From positions 2,356,001 through 2,420,000 of the forward strand of contig NC_004347.2 in assembly GCF_000146165.2 (NCBI RefSeq): DNA of 64,000 bases, given 5' to 3'. Shown piece by piece: positions 46,665 to 56,391 of this stretch. Made by a program: the position numbers and the translations under genes. The notes beneath the pieces were generated by a model. It was not told where the DNA came from, searched no databases, and saw only the letters and a program-made list of their open reading frames with translations. Origin of the DNA: Shewanella oneidensis MR-1 (lineage in GTDB: Bacteria; Pseudomonadota; Gammaproteobacteria; Enterobacterales; Shewanellaceae). How positions within the stretch are numbered: the first letter of the stretch is position 1; each line of letters opens with the position of its first letter.

Positions 46665-47328
46665 TTATTTACTTATAGACGTCCCTAACAAGCTAATTAG
46701 ACAATTTCCAGCATTCCAGATCACATATTTTTCCATAGCGTGTTGAAATACTTCACTGCTTGTTAGCTCAGTTAACCAAGCCGAGAGCCTTGGATAGTCA
46801 GTGTTCAAATCACGTTTGGCGTCTACCGCATGAAATTGGCGGATGAATGGCATAGTCCGCGATAGTGAGTTGATGACTAATGAGATAGGGATGAAGGCGT
46901 AGACAGGTTTCGAGCCGTGCTAAGAATAGACTGGCGTTAGCAAAATAGTCTGCTTGAGAGTGCTCAGGGTAGCGATCGGCATATTTATACTTATCTAGCC
47001 AAGGTTTGAACTCAGTATCATTTTGTATAATCAGTTCGCTGATGAGTCTTTGCTCTGCTGATGTCTGCCCAAGCAGCATAGTCGCTGAGGTTGAATTTCC
47101 AAGAGAAATCGCCCAGCTCATAATCTCTATGCTTTCAGAAATCACTTGGCCGTTGGGGAGTTGCAATACAGGCACAGTTCCTTTGGCTGAAATGGCTAGC
47201 ATCTCTGCAGGTTTTGCCTTCAAGGTAATTTCCCGTATTTCCACATCGCATTGTCCAAGTATTAAGCCGAGTCTCGCCCGTATGGCATAGGGGCAACGGC
47301 GAAAACTGTAGAGTATGGGTAAGGGCAT
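46665..47328 (-). pseudogene. Glutathione S-transferase, frameshifted
   Basis: The first frame (46810-47328, 172 aa) has the thioredoxin-like GST domain (LYSFRRCPYAIRARLGL; GTVPVLQLPNGQVISESIEIM with the glutathione-binding ES pair) and most of the helical domain up to LTIADYAI. It then goes out of frame, while the overlapping frame (46665-46853) continues the expected family sequence PFIRQFHAVD...YPRLSAWL. The break lies at a CCATT motif near 46845-46850 and fits a small deletion. AAGGAAC precedes the start at 47328. Probably inactive, unless it is a sequencing error. Confidence 0.82.
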
Positions 47329-47599
47329 GTTGTCTGTTCCTTGGCGTTAACAGCAGGATTGCCATTAACGCGACCAGTATAAATGAGCAATAATAGTGAT
47401 TTTTAAGACAGAAATACCGCCTTCCTTAAGGTTTATCTTCTGGTTGCCTTGTAAATAAGCAATGACCTTGGTTTTTGTCTGTGTTTATTCGAGTGTGACT
47501 CAGGTAGAATTTCGGCCGTTTTTGCGACCCAGCCTTGGCTTGGGTTATCACTAGGTTTATGCACTGGAAATTAAGTTCCAGCCAGCAGTTGAGGGTGCT

Positions 47600-48601
47600 A
47601 TGTCTAACGTCGTTGTATGTGCTTTATATAAGTTTGTTTCATTACCGCATTTTGAGTCGCTGCGTGAGCCACTTCTATCCATGATGGAACAGGCTGAAAT
47701 TAAAGGTACATTGTTGCTGGCAAGTGAAGGGATTAATGGCACTGTGGCGGGAAATCAAGCCGCAATTGATGCATTGCTCATATGGCTTAATCAGCAAAAT
47801 GGTCTAGAGAATATTACTTACAAGTTATCTTTTGATGATGAAATGCCTTTCTACCGCACTAAGGTAAAGCTTAAAAAAGAAATCGTGACCATGGGGGTTG
47901 AAGGTATTGATCCACTTAAAGTGGTTGGCACCTATGTCAAACCTAAGGATTGGAACGCGCTGATTAGCGATCCCGAAGTGGTGTTGGTCGACACGCGTAA
48001 CGATTACGAAGTGCAAATTGGCACCTTTAAAAATGCCATCAATCCAGTGACAGAAACCTTCAGAGAGTTTCCCGAGTATGTTAAGCAGAATTTAGACCCC
48101 GCAAAGCATAAAAAAGTCGCTATGTTCTGTACCGGTGGGATCCGCTGTGAAAAATCAACAGCTTATTTAAAAGAACAAGGTTTTGAAGAAGTTTATCATC
48201 TCGAAGGTGGTATCCTTAAATACCTCGAAGAAGTTAATAAAGCAGAAAGCCTGTGGGAAGGCGAATGCTTTGTCTTCGACAATCGTGTGGCAGTTGATCA
48301 TGATTTAAAGAAAGGTCAATACGATCAGTGTAATGCTTGTCGTATGCCAATCACTGAAGCTGAAAAATTAACCCCAGATTATGTGCAAGGGGTGAGTTGC
48401 CCACATTGTATCGATAAGATTTCTGAGGAGCAGCGGAAACGTTTTGTTGAACGTGAGCGCCAAGTGAATTTAGCCAAATCTCGCAATGAAGCTCATATTG
48501 GTAGCGATGTTAATCATGTGATTGAGGCCCGTCGTCAAAAGAAAGAAGCGCTGCGCAAACAATCTGCAGAGAAAAATAAAGCGAAACAGGCTAACGCTTA
48601 A
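47600..48601 (+). CDS. trhO: tRNA uridine(34) hydroxylase TrhO (rhodanese-like)
   Basis: 333-residue protein of the YceA/TrhO family, which makes 5-hydroxyuridine at tRNA position 34 in an oxygen-dependent way, the precursor of cmo5U. N-terminal ferredoxin-like domain (about 5-95; [16 protein letters not shown]), rhodanese domain (about 125-220) with the active cysteine C177 in [16 protein letters not shown], and a C-terminal cysteine-rich zinc region (CNACRMP...CPHCIDK) plus a Lys/Glu/Ala-rich tail. Confidence 0.94.
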   Translation: MSNVVVCALYKFVSLPHFESLREPLLSMMEQAEIKGTLLLASEGINGTVAGNQAAIDALLIWLNQQNGLENITYKLSFDDEMPFYRTKVKLKKEIVTMGVEGIDPLKVVGTYVKPKDWNALISDPEVVLVDTRNDYEVQIGTFKNAINPVTETFREFPEYVKQNLDPAKHKKVAMFCTGGIRCEKSTAYLKEQGFEEVYHLEGGILKYLEEVNKAESLWEGECFVFDNRVAVDHDLKKGQYDQCNACRMPITEAEKLTPDYVQGVSCPHCIDKISEEQRKRFVERERQVNLAKSRNEAHIGSDVNHVIEARRQKKEALRKQSAEKNKAKQANA

Positions 48602-48660
48602 ATCGTGAATAGCTCGGCGCTGGCGTAATATGGGATAGACTTTACTGCCTAATGTTATCG

Positions 48661-48690
48661 ATGGCCCGATTTATTCGGGCCATTTTTTAT
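48661..48690 (+). terminator. Terminator after trhO
   Basis: ATGGCCCGAT / TTCGGGCCAT with a 3-nt loop and TTTTTTAT. Confidence 0.92.
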
Positions 48691-49142
48691 CCATTTGCAG
48701 ATGATATATTTATGCCGTTCTAACCCTATGGTAAATTGTTGAAATCACGTCTAATTGGTACATAAAGCGGCATTGGTTTTACGCATCACATAAAAGGTGA
48801 ACAAGGGAATGAGTATTTGGAAAGAGCTATACGATATTTTCGATAAAGAACGCAGTCGCTGGCAACAGTCCACAGCAAACAAGCAAGCCATCGCCTTTGA
48901 ATTAAAAGCAAATTTAGGCTTTCTTGCCGATGCATTAAGCAGTGATTTACCGCCTCTAGCCATCATTCAAGGGCTTGAGTCATCTTTGTTTGAGGCCAAA
49001 ATAAAAGAAGGGCTAACGCTCACAAGCCTTAATCGAAGCAAGGTGACGTTGACATTTATTGGGGAATTTACGGAGTTTACTAAGTATGTTGGCAAAGATA
49101 ATGCGGAACTTATCGAAAATGCCTACTCAAAAATTAAATCCC

Positions 49143-50451
49143 TACAAAAGGGTAGTGTTCATAATTCTGTGTCATTTCAGTAAAATATTCAAAAACAGGA
49201 ATGACACATGACCCAACCTTTTAACTTCGAACAAGCCCTTAAAGATCTGCAGTCAGGTAAAAGCCTCACAGGTAAAGACAGCATTCTTGGCCCACTGATC
49301 AAGCAACTCACTGAAGCGGCTCTCCAGGCTGAGCTTGAGCAGCATTTAGCGCATGATCCTCAGGCTAATCGTAAAAATGGCAAAACCCCTAAGACAATTA
49401 AGCATCCGTCCGGTAACTTTGAGTTAGACGCGCCTAGAGACCGCAATGGCACCTTTGAGCCTCAGTTGATTAAGAAAAATCAAACTACACTAACCGATGA
49501 AATCGAACGTAAAGTGTTATCGATGTTCAGTATAGGTATGAGCTATCGCGATATTAATCAACATGTTGAAGATATGTATGGGCTCAATGTGTCTAACGCA
49601 ACAGTCAGTGCTATCACTGACAAACTCATCCCCGAACTTAAAGCGTGGCAACAGCGCCCATTAGATAGCCATTATCCTATCGTTTGGCTTGATGCGATAC
49701 ATTATAAAGTCAAAGAGGATGGGCGTTACGTCAGTAAAGCCGTTTACACATTGTTAGCGCTTAATATGAAAGGAAAAAAGGAAATTTTGGGGCTTCACTT
49801 GTCCGAAAATGAAGGCGCTAATTACTGGCTATCCGTACTGACCGATCTTAATAATCGTGGTGTAAAAGATATTCTTATCGCCTGTGTTGACGGCTTGACC
49901 GGTTTCCCTGAGGCCATAGCCAGTATCTTCCCTCATACGGAAACACAGCTATGCGTTATCCACCAGATCCGCAACTCAATGAAGTATGTCGCCTCAAAAA
50001 ATCAGAAAGCGTTTATGGCTGATTTAAAGCCTGTGTATCGAGCCGTGAGTAAAGAAGCCGCAGAGATGGCATTGGACGAACTGGAGGCCAAATGGGGTGA
50101 TGCTTATCCGTTGGTAATCAACTCTTGGCGTCGCAAATGGCATAATTTGTCCCATTATTTTAAGTACCCAGAACATATCAGGAAAGTGATTTACACGACC
50201 AATGCGGTTGAGGCTGTACATCGCCAATTTAGAAAGCTCACCAAAACCAAAGGTGCATTTCCTAATGAAAATAGCTTGTTGAAGCTACTTTACGCAGGCA
50301 TATTAAACGCCTCAGATAAATGGACCATGCCAATCCACAATTGGAGCCTTTGTTTATCTCAGTTAGCGATTTATTTTGAAGGACGTTTAGATAGCGTGCT
50401 AGAAATTTAAAAATTAGCCTGACACAGAATTTTGAACGCCCTCTACAAAAG
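49143..50451 (+). mobile_element. IS256-family insertion sequence, copy 2, with target duplication
   Basis: Element 49151-50443, again exactly 1293 bp, flanked by TACAAAAG at 49143-49150 and 50444-50451. Same orientation as copy 1 and nearly identical to it base for base, so movement was recent. It interrupts the hypothetical gene starting near 48809. Confidence 0.96.
49208..50410 (+). CDS. IS256-family transposase (second copy)
   Basis: 400 residues, intact, same catalytic layout as the first copy. Ala replaces Pro at residue 49 (DPQANRK); the other nucleotide differences I noticed are silent. Two intact, near-identical copies 20 kb apart mean the family is probably still active here and can serve as a site for homologous deletion of the intervening 20 kb. 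Confidence 0.96.
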   Translation: MTQPFNFEQALKDLQSGKSLTGKDSILGPLIKQLTEAALQAELEQHLAHDPQANRKNGKTPKTIKHPSGNFELDAPRDRNGTFEPQLIKKNQTTLTDEIERKVLSMFSIGMSYRDINQHVEDMYGLNVSNATVSAITDKLIPELKAWQQRPLDSHYPIVWLDAIHYKVKEDGRYVSKAVYTLLALNMKGKKEILGLHLSENEGANYWLSVLTDLNNRGVKDILIACVDGLTGFPEAIASIFPHTETQLCVIHQIRNSMKYVASKNQKAFMADLKPVYRAVSKEAAEMALDELEAKWGDAYPLVINSWRRKWHNLSHYFKYPEHIRKVIYTTNAVEAVHRQFRKLTKTKGAFPNENSLLKLLYAGILNASDKWTMPIHNWSLCLSQLAIYFEGRLDSVLEI

Positions 50452-50583
50452 CTGGCTTTGGCCCAACCCGACAAGAATTATGATCTAAAGATTAAGTCTC
50501 TCTTCCGATTTCTGGTGTTTCTCGTTGCCCATCTTGAAAGTCGTCCGTTAAATCAACATTCTGCGCGTAAAATGCAGAAGTAA

Positions 50584-50962
50584 CCATTATCTTAACCACT
50601 TGGTTGATTGTTTGGGTTATTCCAATGACTGTCCGCTCAATAATATAACTTCCAAGCCTGCTTTGACTCACCATCAACTAAATGTGCCAATCCAGCTAGT
50701 CGTCAGCGTAAAAATCGTCAAAAGCATCTTGTACCAACAGGTCTGGCACGAAATGGGTACAAATTTGGAAAAACGGCGAATTTTGGGGGAGCAGCGGTAA
50801 ATGTGGGTTAAGCAATCGAGGCGTAATGAGGCAGAGTAGAGGGGGGCAGGTTTGAATGCCTAGTTTAGGCTCGAAAATTTTATCTTAGGCACAAATGTAA
50901 ATTTAGAGTCTTAAGAGGAAGTTATATTAAACTGTTATTTTATAGGGAGTTAAAGTAAGAAA
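50584..50962. other. Gene-free region before the tRNA pair
   Basis: 379 bp downstream of the broken gene and downstream (3') of the minus-strand tRNA genes. Short open frames have no ribosome binding sites or recognisable products. I see no clear terminator for the tRNA transcript. Confidence 0.4.
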
Positions 50963-51039
50963 TGGTACACCCGAGTGGACTCGAACCACCGACCCCTACC
51001 ATGTCAAGGTAGTGCTCTAACCAACTGAGCTACGGGTGC
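50963..51039 (-). tRNA. tRNA-Val (anticodon GAC)
   Basis: 77 nt with encoded CCA. Acceptor GCACCCG / CGGGTGT (first pair G-U), D-arm with AGCTCAGTTGG, anticodon arm CTACC-TTGACAT-GGTAG giving GAC, T-loop GGTTCGAGTCC. Identical to the neighbouring copy. Confidence 0.97.
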
Positions 51040-51076
51040 ACTGTTTGAATTTCAAATTTAGACTCTTTGAAGAGAG

Positions 51077-51153
51077 TGGTACACCCGAGTGGACTCGAAC
51101 CACCGACCCCTACCATGTCAAGGTAGTGCTCTAACCAACTGAGCTACGGGTGC
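51077..51153 (-). tRNA. tRNA-Val (anticodon GAC), second copy
   Basis: Same 77-nt sequence as the copy at 50963, 37 bp upstream of it on the minus strand; the two are doubtless co-transcribed. Reads GUC/GUU codons. Confidence 0.97.
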
Positions 51154-51346
51154 ATTGTATTTACGGTATCTAAAGCATTGCGCTTCGGAACGAGCGCTTA
51201 TATTAGGGGGATAGCGAAAGGCTGGCAAGCAAAAAAACGAAATTTATTGCCAAATGGTGAATTGATGTGCAACTTGCCCAGTGTTTCAGCAAAGTTACTG
51301 ATAAAACGGCAAGTTAGGTTTCAATGAGTGCAAAATGGGAAGAGGT

Positions 51347-51380
51347 AAAACAAAACGGCGAGCTTAATGCTCGCCGTTGG
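51347..51380 (-). terminator. Terminator after norM
   Basis: AACGGCGAGC-TTAAT-GCTCGCCGTT; T-tract (TTTTGTTTT) on the minus strand. Confidence 0.9.
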
Positions 51381-51401
51381 TTTAAGTCATAACTGCCTGC
51401 G

Positions 51402-52781
51402 TTAATGGTGCACGCTGTCGCCTTCAATCAGACTTAAATGTACGCGATGTTTTTGGATATAACGTAGGCGGATAAAAAATAGCAGCGCCGCGGAGGTGAG
51501 GCCTGCAATCAATCCTGTCCAAAAACCATGGGCGCCCATTGCCGGTACAATAAAGTCTGTATAGGCCAAGGTATAACCTAAACTCATGCCGATTCCCCAG
51601 TAGGAAAATAGCGTGATATAAAACGCACTGCGGGTATCTTTGTAGCCACGCAGCGCGCCCGCGGCGACCACTTGTACTGAGTCAGATAATTGATACAGCG
51701 CCGCCATCAGCATCAAACTGCCCGCAAGGACAACCACTTCGGGATCACTGTTATAAAGCTCGGCGATTTGGAAGCGGAATAACACTGTTAATATCGCTGT
51801 CGATAGTGCTAATGACAGGGCTAACAATAAGCCGACTTTGGCGACCACTGCAGAAATATCAGCACGATCGCGGCCGAGGTAATAACCAATCCTAATCGAA
51901 ACTGCGATACCAATGGAGAGTGGCAACATAAACACGATAGCAGAGAAGTTTAAGGCTATTTGATGGCTTGCTACCACTGTGGCACCTAAGGGCGCCAATA
52001 AGAGGGCAATGATCGCAAACAGGCTTACCTCAAAAAAGAGTGCCATTGCAATCGGTAGGCCGAGCTTGGTCATTTTTTTCATGGTGGCAAAATCGGGACG
52101 ATGGAATTGGCTAAAGGGCGCTAATGCGGCAAATTTCTTATGAAATTGCATATAAATCGCCATGGCAATTAACATGGCCCAAAACACCAATGCCGTCGCG
52201 ATACCGCAACCCGCGCCTCCCATAGCGGGTATCCCGAAGTGGCCATAAATAAAGATATAGTTTGCAGGAATATTCACCGCTAGACCCACAAAACCGATGA
52301 CCATGGTAGGCAAGGTATAAGAAATCCCTTCACTGCAACCACGGAGTACTTGGTAAAGCACAAATGCGGGTGCGCCCCATAAAATACCGTCGATATACCC
52401 TATGGTTAAGTTGTACAATTGCGGTTCTAAATTCATATGGCTAAGTACGAGTGGCGCGGATGCGAGAAACACCATCACGCCAAGGCCACCGATTAAAGCC
52501 AGATAGGCCCCTTGAAATGCTAATGGTTGAATGGCTTTTTGATTATTAGCCCCATTGTGGTGAGCAAATAAAGGGGTGAAGGCCATAAGCAGGCCTTGTA
52601 CAAACAAAATAGCCGGTAACCAAAGACTGGTTCCCACTGCCACGGCAGCCATATCGACAGCACTGACTCGACCCGCCATGACAGTATCAATAAACCCCAT
52701 CATGGTTTGGGTCACTTGGGCAATCAACACAGGGAGTGCGAGTTGAATTAAGCGTTTGGCTTGAAAGCCTGAATGTTTCAT
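51402..52781 (-). CDS. norM: MATE-family multidrug exporter NorM
   Basis: Inner-membrane Na+/H+-driven exporter of cationic drugs. 459 residues from the ATG at 52781 (MKHSGFQAKRLIQLALPVL), with AAAGG 8 bases upstream; a longer frame would run across the ribE start. About 12 helices in two MatE halves (about 18-178 and 240-400). LALPVLIAQVTQTMMGFIDT and MAGRVSAVDMAAVAVG are typical. Divergent from ribE as in E. coli (mdtK/ribC), with only 33 bp between starts. Confidence 0.93.
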   Translation of the reverse strand: MKHSGFQAKRLIQLALPVLIAQVTQTMMGFIDTVMAGRVSAVDMAAVAVGTSLWLPAILFVQGLLMAFTPLFAHHNGANNQKAIQPLAFQGAYLALIGGLGVMVFLASAPLVLSHMNLEPQLYNLTIGYIDGILWGAPAFVLYQVLRGCSEGISYTLPTMVIGFVGLAVNIPANYIFIYGHFGIPAMGGAGCGIATALVFWAMLIAMAIYMQFHKKFAALAPFSQFHRPDFATMKKMTKLGLPIAMALFFEVSLFAIIALLLAPLGATVVASHQIALNFSAIVFMLPLSIGIAVSIRIGYYLGRDRADISAVVAKVGLLLALSLALSTAILTVLFRFQIAELYNSDPEVVVLAGSLMLMAALYQLSDSVQVVAAGALRGYKDTRSAFYITLFSYWGIGMSLGYTLAYTDFIVPAMGAHGFWTGLIAGLTSAALLFFIRLRYIQKHRVHLSLIEGDSVHH

Positions 52782-52814
52782 AAATACAGCCTTTAACGAA
52801 TAAGCGAGCAAAAA

Positions 52815-53435
52815 ATGTTTACTGGTATAGTTCAAGCCACCTGCGAGGTGGTTGCAATACATAAGAAAGATGGCCTAAATACCCTTGAGGTAGCGTTTAA
52901 ACCTGATTTGCATGAGGGACTTGCGATTGGAGCAAGTGTGGCAAATAACGGGGTATGTCTTACTGTGACTCAGGTTGTCGATGATAGGGTATTTTTCGAC
53001 GTAGTGGAAGAGACCTTAAGATTGACTAATCTGGCGGGTTTATCCGTGGGGCAGCATGTTAACATTGAACGCTCGCTCACTTTTGGCAGTGAGATTGGTG
53101 GTCATATCTTATCAGGTCATATCCATACTAAGGCAAAAGTATCCCATATTAGTCATACCGCACAGCATTACGATCTAACCTTGAGCGTCGAACCTAAGTG
53201 GATGAACTATATCCTTTATAAAGGCTTTGTCGGGGTAAATGGCTGTAGTCTAACGGTTGGTGAGGTAACAGATTGCAGCTTTATGCTGCACTTAATTCCT
53301 GAAACCCTTAAGTTGACCAATTTAGGCCAATGTCAGGTCGGAGATGAGTTCAACATCGAAATTGACAGCCAAACCCAAGCGATTGTCGACACTGTCGAGC
53401 GTGTATTGGCTAAACGTTTTAACGGACTATCTTAA
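52815..53435 (+). CDS. ribE: Riboflavin synthase, alpha subunit
   Basis: Converts two 6,7-dimethyl-8-ribityllumazines to riboflavin plus the pyrimidinedione. 206 residues made of two similar lumazine-binding halves (about 1-97 and 98-190); MFTGIVQATCEVVAI at the start, NGVCLTV in the first half and NGCSLTVGEV in the second. A single gene; no FMN riboswitch fits in the 33-bp upstream gap. Confidence 0.95.
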   Translation: MFTGIVQATCEVVAIHKKDGLNTLEVAFKPDLHEGLAIGASVANNGVCLTVTQVVDDRVFFDVVEETLRLTNLAGLSVGQHVNIERSLTFGSEIGGHILSGHIHTKAKVSHISHTAQHYDLTLSVEPKWMNYILYKGFVGVNGCSLTVGEVTDCSFMLHLIPETLKLTNLGQCQVGDEFNIEIDSQTQAIVDTVERVLAKRFNGLS

Positions 53436-53443
53436 TAAAAAGC

Positions 53444-53635
53444 CTAGTAAATTTGCTCGTCGTCCGAGTCAATATAGATCTCAATGGTTCGACGGGCATC
53501 ATCTACATGTAAACGTAAGTGAATAGGATTACAGCAAATCCGGCAATCATCATAATATTCTTGGTCGCCACTACTGGCATCAATACTAATATGTTGATGG
53601 TGCCCGCAGTGGGGACAAGCAATCACTTTATTCAT
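53444..53635 (-). CDS. CPXCG-type small zinc-ribbon protein
   Basis: 63 residues from the ATG at 53635 (MNKVIACPHCGHHQHISI), which has AGGAT just upstream; a longer frame to 53686 is unlikely. Two cysteine pairs, CPHC and CRIC, likely bind one zinc ion; the acidic C-terminus (DSDDEQIY) is typical of the CPXCG cysteine-rich family. Function unknown. Convergent with ribE, only 8 bases apart, so it has no room for its own separate terminator there. Confidence 0.8.
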   Translation of the reverse strand: MNKVIACPHCGHHQHISIDASSGDQEYYDDCRICCNPIHLRLHVDDARRTIEIYIDSDDEQIY

Positions 53636-53895
53636 GATCCTCATGGCACAACTCCTCACTAATCCAATACTTGGGATGACTCTCATTACTTAGCTAGCAG
53701 AGCTCAAGATTCACCACATAATCAACCTCAGTATACAAGCTTATATTGAGCTAACTTAGATAAAGTCGGTATCAAAACTGAATTGGCTAGATTTTCTAGA
53801 TACGATTAGTCCTGCACTTTTTAACATCATTGTTATAAGCACTTTGGATGCGTCAGAGCGTTGCCCTGAGTGAAGTTGTAATCAAGCGAGTCAGC

Positions 53896-54126
53896 TTAAT
53901 CCTTTACGGTGACAGTAACCGCTGGCCCTGCTGGTAATATACCGTCCTCGATATTTTGTGTAATTGCCAGGGATAACTGCTTCATTTGCTGCTCCAGTTC
54001 TGCATGGAGATCCGCCTGCAATCCCTTTGAATCAAATTGGATTTCTACAGAGTCATCAAGATATGACTTGGGCGGGATCATGGTCATTTGGTTAATCGTC
54101 ACTGCTAATAGGATGCTTGTAAACAT
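53896..54126 (-). CDS. Small hypothetical protein
   Basis: 76 residues from the ATG at 54126 (MFTSILLAVTINQMTMIPP), preceded by a strong AAGGAG. The first ~15 residues are hydrophobic and could be a short signal or anchor; then an amphipathic Gln/Leu-rich helix (QADLHAELEQQMKQLSLAI) that may form a coiled coil, and a Val/Thr-rich end (GPAVTVTVKD). I do not recognise a family. The good ribosome binding site is the main argument that it is real. Confidence 0.65.
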   Translation of the reverse strand: MFTSILLAVTINQMTMIPPKSYLDDSVEIQFDSKGLQADLHAELEQQMKQLSLAITQNIEDGILPAGPAVTVTVKD

Positions 54127-54419
54127 ACCAACTCCTTTTGATGAGTTAAGTGCCACAATTTGTCCGAGCGATATCTATTCAGTCTCATCTCAATACCGCC
54201 TTAATCAACTCGGCTAGACTAGGGGTGTTAGATGACTTCCACATGACATATTGACTGCAATCTGATGAATTGAATTGGGAAGGATATCGCGCAATTAACC
54301 CTTTTAGCTTGCGTGCCTTTAAGGCTATCCCGTAGAATGGCTGTCCTGCTACGCAAGGCGGCTAAGACTCCTGTACTGTCTTAACCTCGCGAGCATTACT
54401 CTTTTTACTTAATCACCAT
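54127..54419 (+). promoter_or_regulatory. thrS promoter and upstream leader
   Basis: Together with the hairpin at 54420 this is a 333-bp gene-free stretch. It carries the thrS promoter (not pinned down) and a possible second hairpin, GCTAT / ATGGC at 54324-54341, whose loop also contains CGT; a competing stem CGTAG / CTACG makes that one doubtful. Confidence 0.45.
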
Positions 54420-54440
54420 GTGGCCCTACGTGTGGGTCAC
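54420..54440 (+). promoter_or_regulatory. Candidate thrS translational operator (tRNA-Thr anticodon-arm mimic)
   Basis: GTGGCCC pairs with GGGTCAC (7 bp, one G-U) around a 7-nt loop TACGTGT. The three middle bases CGT equal the anticodon of tRNA-Thr(CGU). It ends 9 bases before the AAGGAT site of thrS, the same position as the anticodon-like operator arm by which E. coli ThrRS represses its own mRNA. Confidence 0.6.
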
Positions 54441-54459
54441 CACTGGACAAGGATATTTC

Positions 54460-56388
54460 ATGCCTGTAATTACTCTTCCTGATGGTAGCAAACGCGAGTT
54501 TGCACATCCCGTATCGACTCTCGATGTTGCCGCTGATATTGGCCCAGGTCTTGCCAAAGCTTGTATTGCGGGTCGCGTGAATGGCGAATTAAAAGACGCT
54601 TGCGATCTTATCGAAACCGATGCCGAACTTTCTATTATTACCGCTAAAGACGAAGAAGGTATTGAAATCCTTCGCCATTCTTGCGCGCATTTATTAGGCC
54701 ATGCAATCAAGCAATTATGGCCACAAACCAAGATGGCGATCGGTCCTGTGATCGATAACGGCTTCTATTACGATATCGATCTTGAGCACAAACTGACTCA
54801 AGATGATATCGAAGCCCTTGAAAAACGCATGCTTGAACTGGCAAAAACCAATTATGACGTTGTTAAACGCGTTGTGAGCTGGCAAGAAGCCCGTGATACC
54901 TTCGCCGCACGTGGTGAAGAGTATAAAATTGCGATTCTGGATGAAAACATCAGCAAAGATGCGACCCCTGCGCTGTATCACCACGAAGAATACACTGACA
55001 TGTGTCGTGGTCCGCACGTGCCTAACATGCGTTTCTGCCAGCATTTTAAGCTGATGAGTATTGCTGGTGCCTATTGGCGCGGTAACTCCGAAAACAAAAT
55101 GCTACAACGCATCTACGGTACAGCTTGGGCGGATAAAAAAGCCCTGAGCACCTATTTAGCTCGCCTCGAAGAAGCCGCTAAACGTGACCACCGTAAGATT
55201 GGTAAACAGCTTGATCTTTACCATATGCAAGAAGAAGCACCGGGCATGGTGTTCTGGCATAATGATGGCTGGAGTATCTTCCTTGAATTAGAAAGATTTA
55301 TCCGCCGCAAACTCAATCAATACACTTACCAAGAAGTAAAAGGTCCGTTAATGATGGACCGTGTACTGTGGGAACGTTCAGGTCACTGGGATAAATACTC
55401 AGAAGCCATGTTCACCACCAGCAGTGAAAACCGCGAATATGCAATTAAACCAATGAACTGTCCAGGCCATGTGCAGATCTTCAACCAAGGGTTGAAATCT
55501 TACCGTGATCTGCCATTGCGTATGGCTGAGTTTGGTTGCTGTCACCGTAATGAACCTTCAGGTTCACTACACGGTTTAATGCGCGTACGTGGTTTTACGC
55601 AAGACGACGCCCATATTTTCTGTACTGAAGATCAAGTTCAAGCCGAAGTCAGCTCTTGTATCCAAATGGTATACGACACTTACTCCACCTTTGGCTTTGA
55701 AAACATTGTGGTAAAACTGTCGACTCGTCCGGAAAAACGTATCGGTGACGATGCAATGTGGGACAGAGCCGAAGAAGCACTCAAGCAAGCTTTACGTGCG
55801 AACAATATCGAATTCACCATTTTACCGGGTGAAGGCGCCTTCTACGGTCCTAAGATTGAGTTTACACTCCATGATTGCTTAGACCGTGCATGGCAGTGCG
55901 GAACTGTACAGCTTGATTACGCCTTACCAAGCCGTTTAGGTGCAACTTATGTGGCGGAAGATAACAGCCGTCAAACACCTGTGATGATCCATCGTGCAAT
56001 TTTAGGTTCGTTGGAGCGTTTCTTAGGTATTCTAATTGAAGAATATGCTGGTCGGTTCCCAACATGGTTAGCGCCAATGCAAGTTGTCGTGATGAATATC
56101 ACCGACAAACAGGCTGATTATGTTGAAGAAGTGGTCAAATTCTTCAAAGAACAAGGTATTCGTGCCTCATTTGACTTGAGGAATGAGAAAATAGGCTTTA
56201 AAATACGCGAACACACCTTAAGGCGTGTTCCTTATTTATTGGTCGTTGGTGACCAAGAGATGGAAAATAAGGAAGTCGCGGTGCGTACTCGTGATGGAGT
56301 AGATTTAGGTAAGATGCGAATAGAAGATTTCGCCGCTAAAATCCATCAACAGATTTCGCTCCGTAGTCTCAAATTGTTGGAGGAATAG
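54460..56388 (+). CDS. thrS: Threonyl-tRNA synthetase
   Basis: Class II synthetase charging tRNA-Thr. 642 residues from the ATG at 54460 ([19 protein letters not shown]), the same length as in E. coli; AAGGAT is 5-10 bases upstream, whereas an ATG at 54418 lies before the operator hairpin. N-terminal TGS and editing domains (about 1-240), catalytic core (about 243-535; [10 protein letters not shown] and [18 protein letters not shown], with zinc ligands), anticodon-binding domain (about 540-642). The stop is 3 bases from the infC start in the same frame. Confidence 0.97.
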   Translation: MPVITLPDGSKREFAHPVSTLDVAADIGPGLAKACIAGRVNGELKDACDLIETDAELSIITAKDEEGIEILRHSCAHLLGHAIKQLWPQTKMAIGPVIDNGFYYDIDLEHKLTQDDIEALEKRMLELAKTNYDVVKRVVSWQEARDTFAARGEEYKIAILDENISKDATPALYHHEEYTDMCRGPHVPNMRFCQHFKLMSIAGAYWRGNSENKMLQRIYGTAWADKKALSTYLARLEEAAKRDHRKIGKQLDLYHMQEEAPGMVFWHNDGWSIFLELERFIRRKLNQYTYQEVKGPLMMDRVLWERSGHWDKYSEAMFTTSSENREYAIKPMNCPGHVQIFNQGLKSYRDLPLRMAEFGCCHRNEPSGSLHGLMRVRGFTQDDAHIFCTEDQVQAEVSSCIQMVYDTYSTFGFENIVVKLSTRPEKRIGDDAMWDRAEEALKQALRANNIEFTILPGEGAFYGPKIEFTLHDCLDRAWQCGTVQLDYALPSRLGATYVAEDNSRQTPVMIHRAILGSLERFLGILIEEYAGRFPTWLAPMQVVVMNITDKQADYVEEVVKFFKEQGIRASFDLRNEKIGFKIREHTLRRVPYLLVVGDQEMENKEVAVRTRDGVDLGKMRIEDFAAKIHQQISLRSLKLLEE

Positions 56389-56391
56389 GTC

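Larger units (their letters stand above)
48797..50583 (+). pseudogene. Hypothetical gene cut in two by an IS256 element
   Basis: The 5' part starts at GTG 48797 or, more likely, ATG 48809 (MSIWKELYDIFDKERSRW) and is open to 49150. Removing the element and one copy of the 8-bp duplication joins it in frame to 43 codons at 50452-50583 (LALAQPDKNYDLKIKSLFRF...) ending in TAA. The restored protein would be about 157-161 residues, soluble, Lys/Glu-rich, with no family I recognise. The present truncated frame ends 11 codons into the element. Confidence 0.85.

Noticed and set aside
50600..50800. 66-codon frame downstream of the IS256-disrupted gene
   Set aside because: No ribosome binding site and no similarity that I recognise; probably chance in a gene-free region.
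52782..52814. FMN riboswitch upstream of ribE
   Set aside because: Only 33 bp separate the divergent norM and ribE starts, too short for the RFN element.
54418..54459. Upstream ATG for thrS adding 14 residues
   Set aside because: It lies before the operator-like hairpin, lacks a ribosome binding site, and the added residues have no counterpart in ThrRS; ATG 54460 fits E. coli length exactly.
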